Assembly (NCBI RefSeq): GCF_019880305.1
Contig: NZ_CP082301.1
Span: 4,092,001-4,156,000, forward strand
Reading direction: 5' to 3'
DNA from: Streptomyces decoyicus
GTDB lineage: Bacteria > Actinomycetota > Actinomycetes > Streptomycetales > Streptomycetaceae
DNA length: 64,000 nt
This document shows, piece by piece, positions 9,906 to 18,327 of the stretch. Numbering within the stretch: the stretch's first letter is position 1; the number at the start of each line of letters is the position of its first letter. The position numbers and the translations under genes were made by a program. The notes beneath the pieces were generated by a model that searched no databases, was not told where the DNA came from, and was given only the letters and a program-made list of their open reading frames with translations.

Positions 9906-10556
9906 TCAGCCCTCGTCCGGGCCACCGCTCTCCTCGTCCGAAGCCTTCACGTCCTCGTCGGAGGTGGACTTGGCGCCCTGCGCGCCCGGCTGCGGCTCGG
10001 CGACGGCGACCCGCGCGGGGCGGATCGTTCGCTCACCGATGCGATACCCGGGCTGCAGGATCGCCACGCACGTCGTCTCGGTGACATCCGGTGCGTACGA
10101 ATGCATCAGCGCCTCGTGGATCGTCGGGTCGAAGGGCTCGCCCTCCTTGCCGAACTGCTGGAGACCCAGCTTGGCGACCACGGTCTCCAGCGATTCGGCC
10201 ACCGACTTGAAGCCGCCGACCAGTTCGCCGTGTTCACGCGCACGGCCGACGTCGTCGAGCGTGGGAAGGAGCTCGGACAGGAGATTCGCCGCGGCGATCT
10301 CCTTGACCGTGACCCGGTCCCGCTCCACCCGACGGCGGTAGTTCTGGTACTCCGCCTGGAGCCGCTGGAGGTCCGCCGTGCGCTCGTTGAGCGCGGTGCG
10401 TACCTGGTCCAGCTGCGCCTGGAGCGCTATGTCCGTTACGTCCCCGGCCGGGGCCGAGCCCGCCTTGTCGGCGGACTCGGCCTGCGCCGCGTCTTCGGGA
10501 GCGGCGTCGGAAGGGACGTCGGGCTTCTCGTCGAAGCCCGGGGTCTCCTCCGTCAC
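9906..10556 (-). CDS. grpE: Nucleotide-exchange factor GrpE
   Basis: A 216-residue protein. An acidic disordered N-terminal ~45 residues is followed by the long coiled coil (AQLDQVRTALNERTADLQRL, QAEYQNYRRRVERD) and the beta domain (PFDPTIHEALMHSYAPDVTE, GYRIGERTIRPARV). It releases ADP from DnaK. The ATG overlaps the dnaK stop by four bases, so it is coupled to dnaK. The acidic C-terminal tail (SDEESGGPDEG) is usual in streptomycetes. Confidence 0.96.
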   Translation of the reverse strand: MTEETPGFDEKPDVPSDAAPEDAAQAESADKAGSAPAGDVTDIALQAQLDQVRTALNERTADLQRLQAEYQNYRRRVERDRVTVKEIAAANLLSELLPTLDDVGRAREHGELVGGFKSVAESLETVVAKLGLQQFGKEGEPFDPTIHEALMHSYAPDVTETTCVAILQPGYRIGERTIRPARVAVAEPQPGAQGAKSTSDEDVKASDEESGGPDEG

Positions 10557-12412
10557 GCGGCACCATCCTTCTTCGGCTTCTCGTCGTCGACGATCTCGGC
10601 GTCCACGACGTCATCGGCGGCGTCCTGGGCCTGCTCACCGGCAGCGGCGCCCTCGGCACCGCCGGCGGCCTGCGCGCCCTGGGCGTCGGCGTACATGGCC
10701 TGACCCAGCTTCTGGGAGACGGCCGCGACCTTCTCGGTGGCGGTGCGGATCTCGGCCGTGTCCTCGCCCTTGAGCTTTTCCTTCAGCTCGGTGAGGGCTT
10801 CCTCGACCTCGGTCTTGACCTCGCCCGGGACCTTCTCCTCGTTGTCCTTGAGGAACTTCTCGGTCTGGTAGACGAGCTGCTCGCCCTGGTTACGGGCCTC
10901 GGCGGCCTCGCGGCGGGCGTGGTCCTCGTCCGCGTACTTCTCGGCCTCCTGGCGCATCCGGTCGACCTCGTCCTTCGGCAGCGAGGAGCCGCCGGTGACG
11001 GTCATCTTCTGCTCCTTGCCCGTGCCCAGGTCCTTCGCGGTCACGTGCATGATGCCGTTGGCGTCGATGTCGAAGGAGACCTCGATCTGCGGGACCCCGC
11101 GCGGGGCCGGCGGCAGACCGGTCAGCTCGAACATCCCGAGCTTCTTGTTGTACGCCGCGATCTCGCGCTCGCCCTGGTAGACCTGGATCTGCACGGACGG
11201 CTGGTTGTCCTCGGCCGTCGTGAAGATCTCGGAGCGCTTGGTCGGGATCGTGGTGTTGCGCTCGATGAGCTTGGTCATGATGCCGCCCTTGGTCTCGATA
11301 CCGAGGGACAGCGGGGTGACGTCCAGCAGGAGGACGTCCTTGACCTCACCCTTGAGCACACCGGCCTGGAGGGTGGCGCCGATGGCGACGACCTCGTCCG
11401 GGTTGACGCCCTTGTTGGCGTCCTTGCCGCCGGTCAGCTCCTTGACGAGCTCGGCGACGGCGGGCATACGGGTGGAGCCGCCGACCAGGACCACGTGGTC
11501 GATCTCGGACAGGTTGATACCCGCGTCCTTGATCACGTTGTGGAACGGGGTCTTGCAGCGGTCCAGGAGGTCCGAGGTGAGCTGCTGGAACTGCGAGCGC
11601 GTGAGCTTCTCGTCCAGGTGCAGCGGGCCCTCGGCGGAGGCGGTGATGTAGGGAAGGTTGATCGTCGTCTCCGTGGAGGACGACAGCTCGATCTTCGCCT
11701 TCTCAGCGGCCTCGCGCAGGCGCTGGAGCGCCATCTTGTCCTTGGCGAGGTCCACGCCGTGGCCGTTCTGGAACTGCTTGACCAGGTAGTCGACGACGCG
11801 CTGGTCCCAGTCGTCACCACCGAGGTGGTTGTCACCGTTGGTGGCCTTCACCTCGACGACGCCGTCACCGATCTCCAGCAGCGAGACGTCGAAGGTGCCG
11901 CCACCGAGGTCGAAGACCAGAATGGTCTGGTCGTCCTTCTCCAGGCCGTAGGCCAGGGCGGCCGCGGTGGGCTCGTTGACGATCCGCAGGACGTTGAGGC
12001 CCGCGATCTCACCGGCCTCCTTGGTGGCCTGGCGCTCGGAGTCGTTGAAGTAGGCCGGAACGGTGATGACCGCGTCGACGACCTTCTCGCCCAGATACGC
12101 CTCGGCGTCGCGCTTGAGCTTCTGCAGGATGAAGGCGCTCATCTGCTGCGGGTTGAAGCCCTTGCCGTCGATGTCGATCTTCCAGTCGGTGCCCATGTGG
12201 CGCTTGACCGACCGGATGGTCCTGTCGACGTTGGTGACCGCCTGGCGCTTGGCGACCTCGCCGACCAGCACCTCGCCGTTCTTGGCGAAGGCGACAACGG
12301 ACGGCGTGGTCCTGGCGCCCTCGGCGTTGGTGATGACGGTGGGCTCACCGCCTTCGAGAACACTGACGACGGAGTTCGTCGTGCCCAGGTCGATGCCGAC
12401 CGCACGTGCCAT
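10553..12412 (-). CDS. dnaK: Chaperone DnaK (Hsp70)
   Basis: A 619-residue Hsp70. I chose the ATG at 12412 (MARAVGIDLGTTNSVVSVLE) because GGAGGAATTGAA precedes it and the 30 in-frame upstream codons overlap the operator. The ATPase domain has GIDLGTTN, the IVNEPTAAALAYG motif and VFDLGGGTFDVSLLEIGDG. The substrate domain follows from about residue 365 and a helical lid from about 500, ending in a Gly/Ala-rich tail. It is the first gene of dnaK-grpE-dnaJ-hspR, controlled by two HAIR elements. In Streptomyces DnaK also acts as co-repressor of HspR. Confidence 0.98.
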   Translation of the reverse strand: MARAVGIDLGTTNSVVSVLEGGEPTVITNAEGARTTPSVVAFAKNGEVLVGEVAKRQAVTNVDRTIRSVKRHMGTDWKIDIDGKGFNPQQMSAFILQKLKRDAEAYLGEKVVDAVITVPAYFNDSERQATKEAGEIAGLNVLRIVNEPTAAALAYGLEKDDQTILVFDLGGGTFDVSLLEIGDGVVEVKATNGDNHLGGDDWDQRVVDYLVKQFQNGHGVDLAKDKMALQRLREAAEKAKIELSSSTETTINLPYITASAEGPLHLDEKLTRSQFQQLTSDLLDRCKTPFHNVIKDAGINLSEIDHVVLVGGSTRMPAVAELVKELTGGKDANKGVNPDEVVAIGATLQAGVLKGEVKDVLLLDVTPLSLGIETKGGIMTKLIERNTTIPTKRSEIFTTAEDNQPSVQIQVYQGEREIAAYNKKLGMFELTGLPPAPRGVPQIEVSFDIDANGIMHVTAKDLGTGKEQKMTVTGGSSLPKDEVDRMRQEAEKYADEDHARREAAEARNQGEQLVYQTEKFLKDNEEKVPGEVKTEVEEALTELKEKLKGEDTAEIRTATEKVAAVSQKLGQAMYADAQGAQAAGGAEGAAAGEQAQDAADDVVDAEIVDDEKPKKDGAA

Positions 12413-12430
12413 TTCAATTCCTCCAGCTGA

Positions 12431-12451
12431 CTTGAGTGGAACAGGCTCAAC
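12431..12451. promoter_or_regulatory. Proximal HAIR element of the dnaK operon
   Basis: CTTGAGT-N7-GCTCAAC: the left half matches the HspR consensus and the right half has two changes. It sits only 19 bp before the dnaK ATG, so it overlaps the 5' leader and could block elongation as well as initiation. Confidence 0.85.
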
Positions 12452-12482
12452 AGTGCAGCACCGAAGAAATCCTGTCAACAGA

Positions 12483-12503
12483 CCTGAGTCGAGTGCGCTC
12501 AAG
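12483..12503. promoter_or_regulatory. Distal HAIR element of the dnaK operon
   Basis: CCTGAGT-N7-GCTCAAG, with one mismatch per half-site. Its centre is 52 bp (about five helical turns) from the proximal element, so two HspR dimers could bind the same face of the DNA. Confidence 0.85.
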
Positions 12504-12701
12504 TTTTATATCGCCCTTACCGTCACCAGGGTTCCATCCCAGGACGCGGAGGCCGCACAGAGGGTTGCCTTCGCGACGCAGATCACCGGCCGGGCGGCTT
12601 CATGGGGCGGAGGAGAATGGGTAACCTCAGCGGCAGACCCAAAAAGTTACCGCTTAGTAGTTCCCACCGTTTTCCGCTCTCGCAGGTACGAGGAGCCTCC
12701 C

Positions 12702-14984
12702 ATGCAACTCGCCGCGATCATCGTGTCGCTGGTGCTCATCGCGGTCGCCGTGGCGCTGTTCGGCCGCGCCCTCCTGCAGATCTACCGCCAGATGCGGCTG
12801 GGCCAGCCGGTGCCCGCAGGCACCCGGACCGACGCTCCCGCCCAACGGACCGTCACGGTGGCCAAGGAGTTCCTCGGCCACACTCGCATGAACCGCTGGG
12901 GCGTCGTCGGCGTGGCGCACTGGTTCGTGGCGGTGGGCTTCCTCACCCTGCTGCTGACGATCGTCAACGCCATCGGCCAGCTCTTCCAGGCCGACTGGCT
13001 GATCCCGGTCATCGGCGACTGGCTGCCGTGGGAGATGTTCGTCGAGGCGATGGGCACGATGACGACCGTGGGCATCATCGCCCTGATCGTCATCCGGCAG
13101 CTGAACCGTCCCGGCGGCGCGGGCCGCAAGTCCCGCTTCGCGGGGTCCAACACCGGCCAGGCGTACTTCGTCGAGACCGTCATCCTCATCGTCGGCATCT
13201 GCATCGTGACGCTGCACGCCCTGGAGGGCGCCCAGCACGGCGTCGACCACTACGAGCCCGCGTACTTCGTCTCGTACCCCCTGGTCGTGGCCTTCAAGGG
13301 CATGAGCCTGGGCACCGTGCAGAACCTGACCTACCTCTTCGCGGGCATCAAGATCGCGACGTCCTTCATCTGGATGATCACGGTCTCGCTGAAGACCGAC
13401 ATGGGTGTGGCCTGGCACCGCTTCCTCGCCTTCCCCAACATCTGGTTCAAGCGCGAGGCGGACGGCGACGTCGCCCTCGGCGCCCTTCAGCCGATGACCA
13501 CCCAGGGCAAGCCGATCGACTTCGAGGACCCGGGCGAGGACGACCAGTTCGGCGTCTCCCAGATCGAGCACTTCTCCTGGAAGGGCCTGCTCGACTTCTC
13601 CACCTGCACCGAGTGCGGCCGCTGCCAGTCGCAGTGCCCCGCCTGGAACACCGGCAAGCCGCTCTCCCCGAAGCTCCTGATCATGGCGCTGCGCGACCAC
13701 GCGCACGCCAAGGCGCCGTACCTGCTCGCGGGCGGCGGCAAGGACGAAGAGGGCAACGAGAAGGCGAGCGCCGAGCAGCTCGCCGACGTCCCCGCGTCCG
13801 CGCTGGCCGAGGCCGAGCGCCCGCTGATCGGCACCCTCGAAGAGAACGGCGTCATCGACCCGGACGTCCTGTGGTCCTGCACCACCTGCGGCGCCTGTGT
13901 CGAGCAGTGCCCGGTCGACATCGAGCACATCGACCACATCGTCGACATGCGCCGCTACCAGGTCATGATCGAGTCCTCGTTCCCGTCCGAGGCGGGCACG
14001 ATGCTCAAGAACCTGGAGAAGAAGGGCAACCCCTGGGGCCTGGCCAAGAAGCAGCGCCTGGCCTGGACCAAGGAGGTCGACTTCGAGGTTCCGGTCGTCG
14101 GCCAGGACGTCGAGGACCTCACCGAGGTCGAGTACCTCTACTGGGTCGGCTGCGCCGGCGCCCTGGAGGACCGCGCCAAGAAGACCACCAAGGCCTTCGC
14201 CGAGCTGCTGCACATCGCGGGCGTGAAGTTCGCGATCATGGGCGGCGACGAGAAGTGCACCGGTGACTCGCCGCGCCGTCTGGGCAACGAGTTCCTCTTC
14301 CAGCAGCTCGGCGCCGAGAACGTCGCCACGCTGAACGCCGCATTCGGTGAGTCCCTCAACGAGGAGGGCGGGGTGGACGAGTCGACCAAGAAGCCGAAGT
14401 CGTCGAAGAAGATCGTCGCGACCTGCCCGCACTGCTTCAACACGATCGCGAACGAGTACCCCCAGCTGGGCGGCGAGTACGAGGTCATCCACCACACCCA
14501 GCTGCTCCAGCACCTGGTGGACGAGGGCAAGCTCACCCCCGTCACCCCGGTCGAGGGTCTGATCACCTACCACGACCCCTGCTACCTGGGCCGCCACAAC
14601 AAGGTCTACACCCCGCCGCGCGAGATCATCGCCAAGGTGCCGGGCCTGCGGAACGAGGAGATGCACCGCCACAAGGAGCGCGGCTTCTGCTGTGGCGCCG
14701 GCGGTGCCCGCATGTGGATGGAAGAGCGCATCGGCAAGCGCATCAACAACGAGCGCGTCGACGAGGCACTGTCGCTGAACCCCGACATCGTGTCGACGGC
14801 CTGCCCCTTCTGCCTGGTCATGCTGACCGACTCGGTCAACGGCAAGAAGAACGACGGCAAGGCGAAGGAATCCGTCCAGGTCGTCGACGTGGCCCAGCTG
14901 CTGCTGGACTCCGTCAAGACCCCCGCCGACCCGGCGGCCGACGAGGAGTCCGAGGACGCGCCGGAGCCGGAGCCGGTGAAGTAA
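12702..14984 (+). CDS. Membrane Fe-S reductase with CCG domains, EtfD-like
   Basis: A 760-residue protein starting at ATG 12702 after GAGGAG. About six membrane segments fill the first ~260 residues (first: AAIIVSLVLIAVAVALFGRA). Two 4Fe-4S motifs follow (CTECGRCQSQCP and CTTCGACVEQCP), then two Cys-rich CCG domains (TCPHCFNTIANEYP, YHDPCYLGRHN, FCCGAGGARMW, TACPFCLVML), as in heterodisulfide-reductase-like proteins. The layout matches mycobacterial EtfD (Rv0338c), which passes electrons from ETF during fatty-acid oxidation to the menaquinone pool. That role is inferred from architecture. It diverges from dnaK and stands alone. Confidence 0.85.
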   Translation: MQLAAIIVSLVLIAVAVALFGRALLQIYRQMRLGQPVPAGTRTDAPAQRTVTVAKEFLGHTRMNRWGVVGVAHWFVAVGFLTLLLTIVNAIGQLFQADWLIPVIGDWLPWEMFVEAMGTMTTVGIIALIVIRQLNRPGGAGRKSRFAGSNTGQAYFVETVILIVGICIVTLHALEGAQHGVDHYEPAYFVSYPLVVAFKGMSLGTVQNLTYLFAGIKIATSFIWMITVSLKTDMGVAWHRFLAFPNIWFKREADGDVALGALQPMTTQGKPIDFEDPGEDDQFGVSQIEHFSWKGLLDFSTCTECGRCQSQCPAWNTGKPLSPKLLIMALRDHAHAKAPYLLAGGGKDEEGNEKASAEQLADVPASALAEAERPLIGTLEENGVIDPDVLWSCTTCGACVEQCPVDIEHIDHIVDMRRYQVMIESSFPSEAGTMLKNLEKKGNPWGLAKKQRLAWTKEVDFEVPVVGQDVEDLTEVEYLYWVGCAGALEDRAKKTTKAFAELLHIAGVKFAIMGGDEKCTGDSPRRLGNEFLFQQLGAENVATLNAAFGESLNEEGGVDESTKKPKSSKKIVATCPHCFNTIANEYPQLGGEYEVIHHTQLLQHLVDEGKLTPVTPVEGLITYHDPCYLGRHNKVYTPPREIIAKVPGLRNEEMHRHKERGFCCGAGGARMWMEERIGKRINNERVDEALSLNPDIVSTACPFCLVMLTDSVNGKKNDGKAKESVQVVDVAQLLLDSVKTPADPAADEESEDAPEPEPVK

Positions 14985-15005
14985 CGGCGCGGACAAGCGC
15001 GTTGG

Positions 15006-15046
15006 CCGAGGGCCGGTCCCTGTTCCGTACGGGGGCCGGCCCTCGG
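15006..15046 (+). terminator. Hairpin terminator of the EtfD-like gene
   Basis: An 11 bp perfect stem (15006-15016 with 15036-15046) lies 22 bp after the stop codon, with a 19-base loop. Confidence 0.6.
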
Positions 15047-15153
15047 TATGCCGGGCCGCGGGTGCGGGCGGCATGGCGGGGCGGCGGGCCCCGGGGAGCA
15101 TCGGGGGCCGCGGAGGACGAGACGACAACAGCGGCACGGGTGGGGTGGGCGGT

Positions 15154-16470
15154 ATGCACAGACGGATCGTCACGACAGCGGGGCTCGGACTGGTCGCCCT
15201 TCTCAGCTCCTGCGGTCTGCTCTCCCCCTCCGGCGACGCCCACCGCGCCGCCCCGCACCGCACCTCGTCACTCCCTGCCGCGCGCCCCGTCCCCGTCGGC
15301 CAAGGCAGCAAGGCCGCCGGTGACTTCAACGGCGACGGCCACCCCGATCTGGTCCTCGACAGCCTGCTCGCCCGCGGCCATGACGACGACCCGGGCATCG
15401 GCATCGTCTACGGCTCCGCACACGGACTCGCCCCGGCCACCCGGGAGTTGCTCACCCCGGCCCGGAACGCCGCCCCCACCCGGACGGCCGTCCCCGCCGC
15501 CTTCGACGCCGAGACCGTCTGCGACCTCGACCGGGACGGCTTCAGCGACCTCGTCGTCACCACCGACCCGCCCTACGACGGCGTGGGCCGCCCGCCCGTC
15601 CCCGTACAGCTCCTCTTCGGCTCGCCGCGGGGCCTCGGCTCCGCCCGCGCCGTCAAGCTCCGCATCCCCGACCGGGCGCGCTTCGGCAACGAGTGGCCCG
15701 ACCAGCCGGTCTGCGGTGACTTCGACGGCGATGGCGCGCCCGACCTGGCCGTCACCGCCTCCGGCCCCCGGATCAGCTATCTGCGGGGCCCGTTCACCCG
15801 CACCGGCGCTCCCGAGGCGGCCGGCGCCCCCCTCGGCATCCCCGGAACCGCCCTGGCCGCCACCGCGCCCCTCGCGCCCTCGTCCGACATCGACCACGAC
15901 GGCGCCGACGACCTCCTCGTACGCTCCGCCGACCCCGGCCGCCGCGCCCGCAGCCGCCTCGCCCTCGGCGGCCCCCGGGGCCCGCTCCGCGCCGGCCCGG
16001 CCGTCTACCCGCCCGGCTACGCCACGGCCTTCGGCCGCTTCGCCGGGCCCGGCCGGGGGGTGACGTCCGTCACCGCCGACACCGACGGTCTGCTGTCCGT
16101 CGGCGGCCGCCCCGGCCGGATCCGTACGGGCACGGGCCAGGTCCCCACCCTCGCGGCCGGCGATGTGCACCACGACGGCCACCCGGATCTCGTCCTCGGC
16201 GGCACCCGCCCGGCCCTGCTGGGCGGCACCGCGCACGGGCTGTCCGCCACCCCCCGCCGCCTCCCCGTGCCCCGTCTCCCCGGCGCCGGCCGCCCGCACT
16301 CCACGGTTCTCGCCCTCGCCGACTTCGACGGTGACCGCCGGGCCGATCTCGTCCTCCTCACCCGGCGCGGCCGCACCCACGACCGGGTGACGGTCCTCAC
16401 CGGCGGCCCCTCGGGCCTCGCCGCGCACCCCGCCCTCTCCTTCACCACGGCTGACTTTGCGGCTCCCTGA
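15154..16470 (+). CDS. FG-GAP/VCBS repeat lipoprotein
   Basis: A 438-residue exported lipoprotein. I chose the ATG at 15154 because it gives a compact signal peptide with lipobox LLSSC near residue 21; an in-frame ATG 81 bp upstream adds only Gly/Arg. Repeated Asp-rich calcium loops mark beta-propeller blades: DFNGDGHPDLV, DLDRDGFSDLV, DFDGDGAPDLA, DIDHDGADDLL, DVHHDGHPDLV, DFDGDRRADLV. Such propellers bind ligands or partners outside the cell; the ligand is unknown. The family is abundant in streptomycetes. Confidence 0.85.
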   Translation: MHRRIVTTAGLGLVALLSSCGLLSPSGDAHRAAPHRTSSLPAARPVPVGQGSKAAGDFNGDGHPDLVLDSLLARGHDDDPGIGIVYGSAHGLAPATRELLTPARNAAPTRTAVPAAFDAETVCDLDRDGFSDLVVTTDPPYDGVGRPPVPVQLLFGSPRGLGSARAVKLRIPDRARFGNEWPDQPVCGDFDGDGAPDLAVTASGPRISYLRGPFTRTGAPEAAGAPLGIPGTALAATAPLAPSSDIDHDGADDLLVRSADPGRRARSRLALGGPRGPLRAGPAVYPPGYATAFGRFAGPGRGVTSVTADTDGLLSVGGRPGRIRTGTGQVPTLAAGDVHHDGHPDLVLGGTRPALLGGTAHGLSATPRRLPVPRLPGAGRPHSTVLALADFDGDRRADLVLLTRRGRTHDRVTVLTGGPSGLAAHPALSFTTADFAAP

Positions 16471-16543
16471 CCGCTCTCGCCGCGGATTGTGGTGCGTGGC
16501 TAATACAGTTGCCCGGCGCCGGACGCGCGCCGAACATGACGCC

Positions 16544-17107
16544 ATGGACACAGACACGGGCAGGGACACGGCCGACGGTCCGGGCGCCATGGCACGCCCC
16601 ACCCCACCGGGGACGCCGCCCACCTTGCCCGTCACGACCCGGCTCGCCCTCCCCATCGACGCCCCCGCGATCGCCGCCGTCCACCAGGCGTCACGGCAGG
16701 CCACCATGCCCTACCTGCCGCCCCAGCGCCGTACCCACGAAGAGGTCACCCGCTGGATCCGGGAGATCGTGCTGCCGCAGTGCCACACCGTCGTCGCCAC
16801 CCGCGGCCCCGAGCTCCTCGGCTACGCGGCCGTACAGGGCGACCTGCTCGACCAGCTCTACCTCCGGCCGGACGTCCGGCGCGCCGGCATCGGCACCCTC
16901 CTCCTCGCCGAGGCGCGGCGGCACCGCCCCGACGGCCTGTCCCTGCACGTCTTCCAACTCAACGCCGACGCACGGGCGTTCTACGCCCACCACGGCTTCC
17001 GGGTGGTGGCCATCCACGACGGCCGCGCCAACATGGAGAACCTGCCGGAGCTCACCCTCCGCTGGGCCCCGGCCCCGGAGCCCCTGATCCCTCGGGGAAC
17101 CCCCTAG
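16544..17107 (+). CDS. GNAT-family N-acetyltransferase
   Basis: A 187-residue protein with a disordered Pro/Gly-rich N-terminal ~30 residues, then a GNAT domain. The acetyl-CoA loop is visible as LYLRPDVRRAGIGTLLLAEA, followed by the C-terminal LHVFQLNADARAFYAHHGFR motif. The substrate is unknown. The ATG at 16544 gives the shortest protein with a complete domain; 29 in-frame codons upstream overlap the end of the preceding gene and look non-coding. Confidence 0.85.
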   Translation: MDTDTGRDTADGPGAMARPTPPGTPPTLPVTTRLALPIDAPAIAAVHQASRQATMPYLPPQRRTHEEVTRWIREIVLPQCHTVVATRGPELLGYAAVQGDLLDQLYLRPDVRRAGIGTLLLAEARRHRPDGLSLHVFQLNADARAFYAHHGFRVVAIHDGRANMENLPELTLRWAPAPEPLIPRGTP

Positions 17108-17191
17108 GGGATGTCACAGGTCAGATGCAAACCCCGCCCCGATCCGCCTGCTCCGCCACCCGATCCGCACGGACCAGGTACTTTCGAGTAC

Positions 17192-18166
17192 GTGGCTGGA
17201 TTCAGGATGGGTCGCGGACGGGATGCCCGCCCCGCGCAGAACGGACAGCAGGGACAGCAGGGGCAGCAGGCTCCGTACGGGCAGCAAGGGCCGTACGGGC
17301 AGCAGCCCCCGCCGCCCCCTGGACAATGGCAGCAGGCGCCGCAGCAGGCCCCTCAGCACTACGGGGCCGGGACGCAGGGGCAGACGCAGCCGCACGGGCA
17401 GTACGGCGAGCCCGAGTACTTCGGCGACGGTGGCTACCAACCCCAGCAGCAGTCCTACGCGCCGTACTCCAACGACAACAACCCCGGCCACACGCAGCAG
17501 TTCAGCGTGGGCGACACCCCGGACGCCTACGGTGCGCCCCAGGGCCAGTACGACCACGGTCCCGAGGGTGACTATGCGTCCGGCGGCACCTACCGCGCCG
17601 GCCAGACCAGCGCACCGCCGGCCGGCCCCCGGCTGCACTGGAAGCAGCTGCTGTCCGGCATCGTGCTGCGCCCCGACGCCACGTTCTGGCAGATGCGCGA
17701 CCACGCGGTCTGGGCCCCGGCGCTGGTCGTCACCTTCATCTACGGCCTGCTCGCGGTCTTCGGCTTCGACAAGGCCCGCGAGGATGTGCTCAACGCCACC
17801 CTCTCCAACAGCATCCCGTGGGTCGCGATCACCGCCGTGATGTTCATCATCGGCAGCCTGATCCTGGGCACGGTCACCCACACCCTGGCCCGTCAGCTCG
17901 GCGGCGACGGCGCCTGGCAGCCGACCATCGGCCTGGCCATGCTGATCATGACCATCTCGGACGCGCCCCGGCTGCTCTTCGCGATGTTCCTCGGCGGCGA
18001 CAGCACCCTGGTCCAGGTCCTGGGCTGGCTGACCTGGCTCGCCGCTGGCTACCTCCTCACCTCCATGGTCAGCAAGTCGCACGACCTGCCGTGGCCCAAG
18101 GCACTCGGCGCCGCCTCGATCCAGCTGGTCGCGCTGCTCGCCCTGCTGAAGCTCGGCACGCTGTAA
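17192..18166 (+). CDS. Yip1-family membrane protein with Gln/Pro/Tyr-rich N-terminus
   Basis: A 324-residue protein. The first ~135 residues are a low-complexity PYGQQGPYGQQPPPPPGQ-type tail. A Yip1-like domain follows (GIVLRPDATFWQMRDHAVWA) with about five membrane helices (LVVTFIYGLLAVFGF; VAITAVMFIIGSLILGTV; IGLAMLIMTISDAPRLLFAM; VLGWLTWLAAGYLLTSM; SIQLVALLALLKL). The start is ambiguous between GTG 17192 and ATG 17207. Function is unknown; the disordered tail resembles those of cell-envelope proteins at the streptomycete tip. A strong terminator follows. Confidence 0.8.
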   Translation: MAGFRMGRGRDARPAQNGQQGQQGQQAPYGQQGPYGQQPPPPPGQWQQAPQQAPQHYGAGTQGQTQPHGQYGEPEYFGDGGYQPQQQSYAPYSNDNNPGHTQQFSVGDTPDAYGAPQGQYDHGPEGDYASGGTYRAGQTSAPPAGPRLHWKQLLSGIVLRPDATFWQMRDHAVWAPALVVTFIYGLLAVFGFDKAREDVLNATLSNSIPWVAITAVMFIIGSLILGTVTHTLARQLGGDGAWQPTIGLAMLIMTISDAPRLLFAMFLGGDSTLVQVLGWLTWLAAGYLLTSMVSKSHDLPWPKALGAASIQLVALLALLKLGTL

Positions 18167-18182
18167 CGCCGGACCGGCCACC

Positions 18183-18229
18183 GCAAGGGGCCCGCCCCGG
18201 AGCACCAGGCTCCGGAGCGGGCCCCTTGC
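18183..18229 (+). terminator. Long hairpin terminator after the Yip1-family gene
   Basis: A 21 bp stem with one mismatch (18183-18203 with 18209-18229) and a 5-base loop, just after the stop codon. Its 3' arm runs into the tandem repeat. Confidence 0.85.
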
Positions 18230-18290
18230 CGTACAGCGGACTCGCCCCGTGCCGTACAGCGGACTCGCCCCTTGCCGTACGGCGGACTCA
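18222..18290. repeat. Three tandem copies of a 23 bp unit
   Basis: Units at 18222-18244, 18245-18267 and 18268-18290 share the core TGCCGTACAGCGGACTC, with one or two differences. The first unit begins inside the 3' arm of the terminator hairpin, which suggests slippage from that site. It lies between convergent genes. Confidence 0.9.
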
Positions 18291-18327
18291 CCGCGTTGCG
18301 GTCCCAGCGTGATCCGAAAGACGCGCC

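Noticed and set aside
9021..10703. 560-codon plus-strand ORF opposite dnaJ and grpE
   Set aside because: Shadow frame over two certain genes.
12654..15404. 916-codon minus-strand ORF
   Set aside because: It is antisense to the EtfD-like gene, with shadow composition (Leu/Val/Arg/Asp runs), no ribosome site and no family motif.
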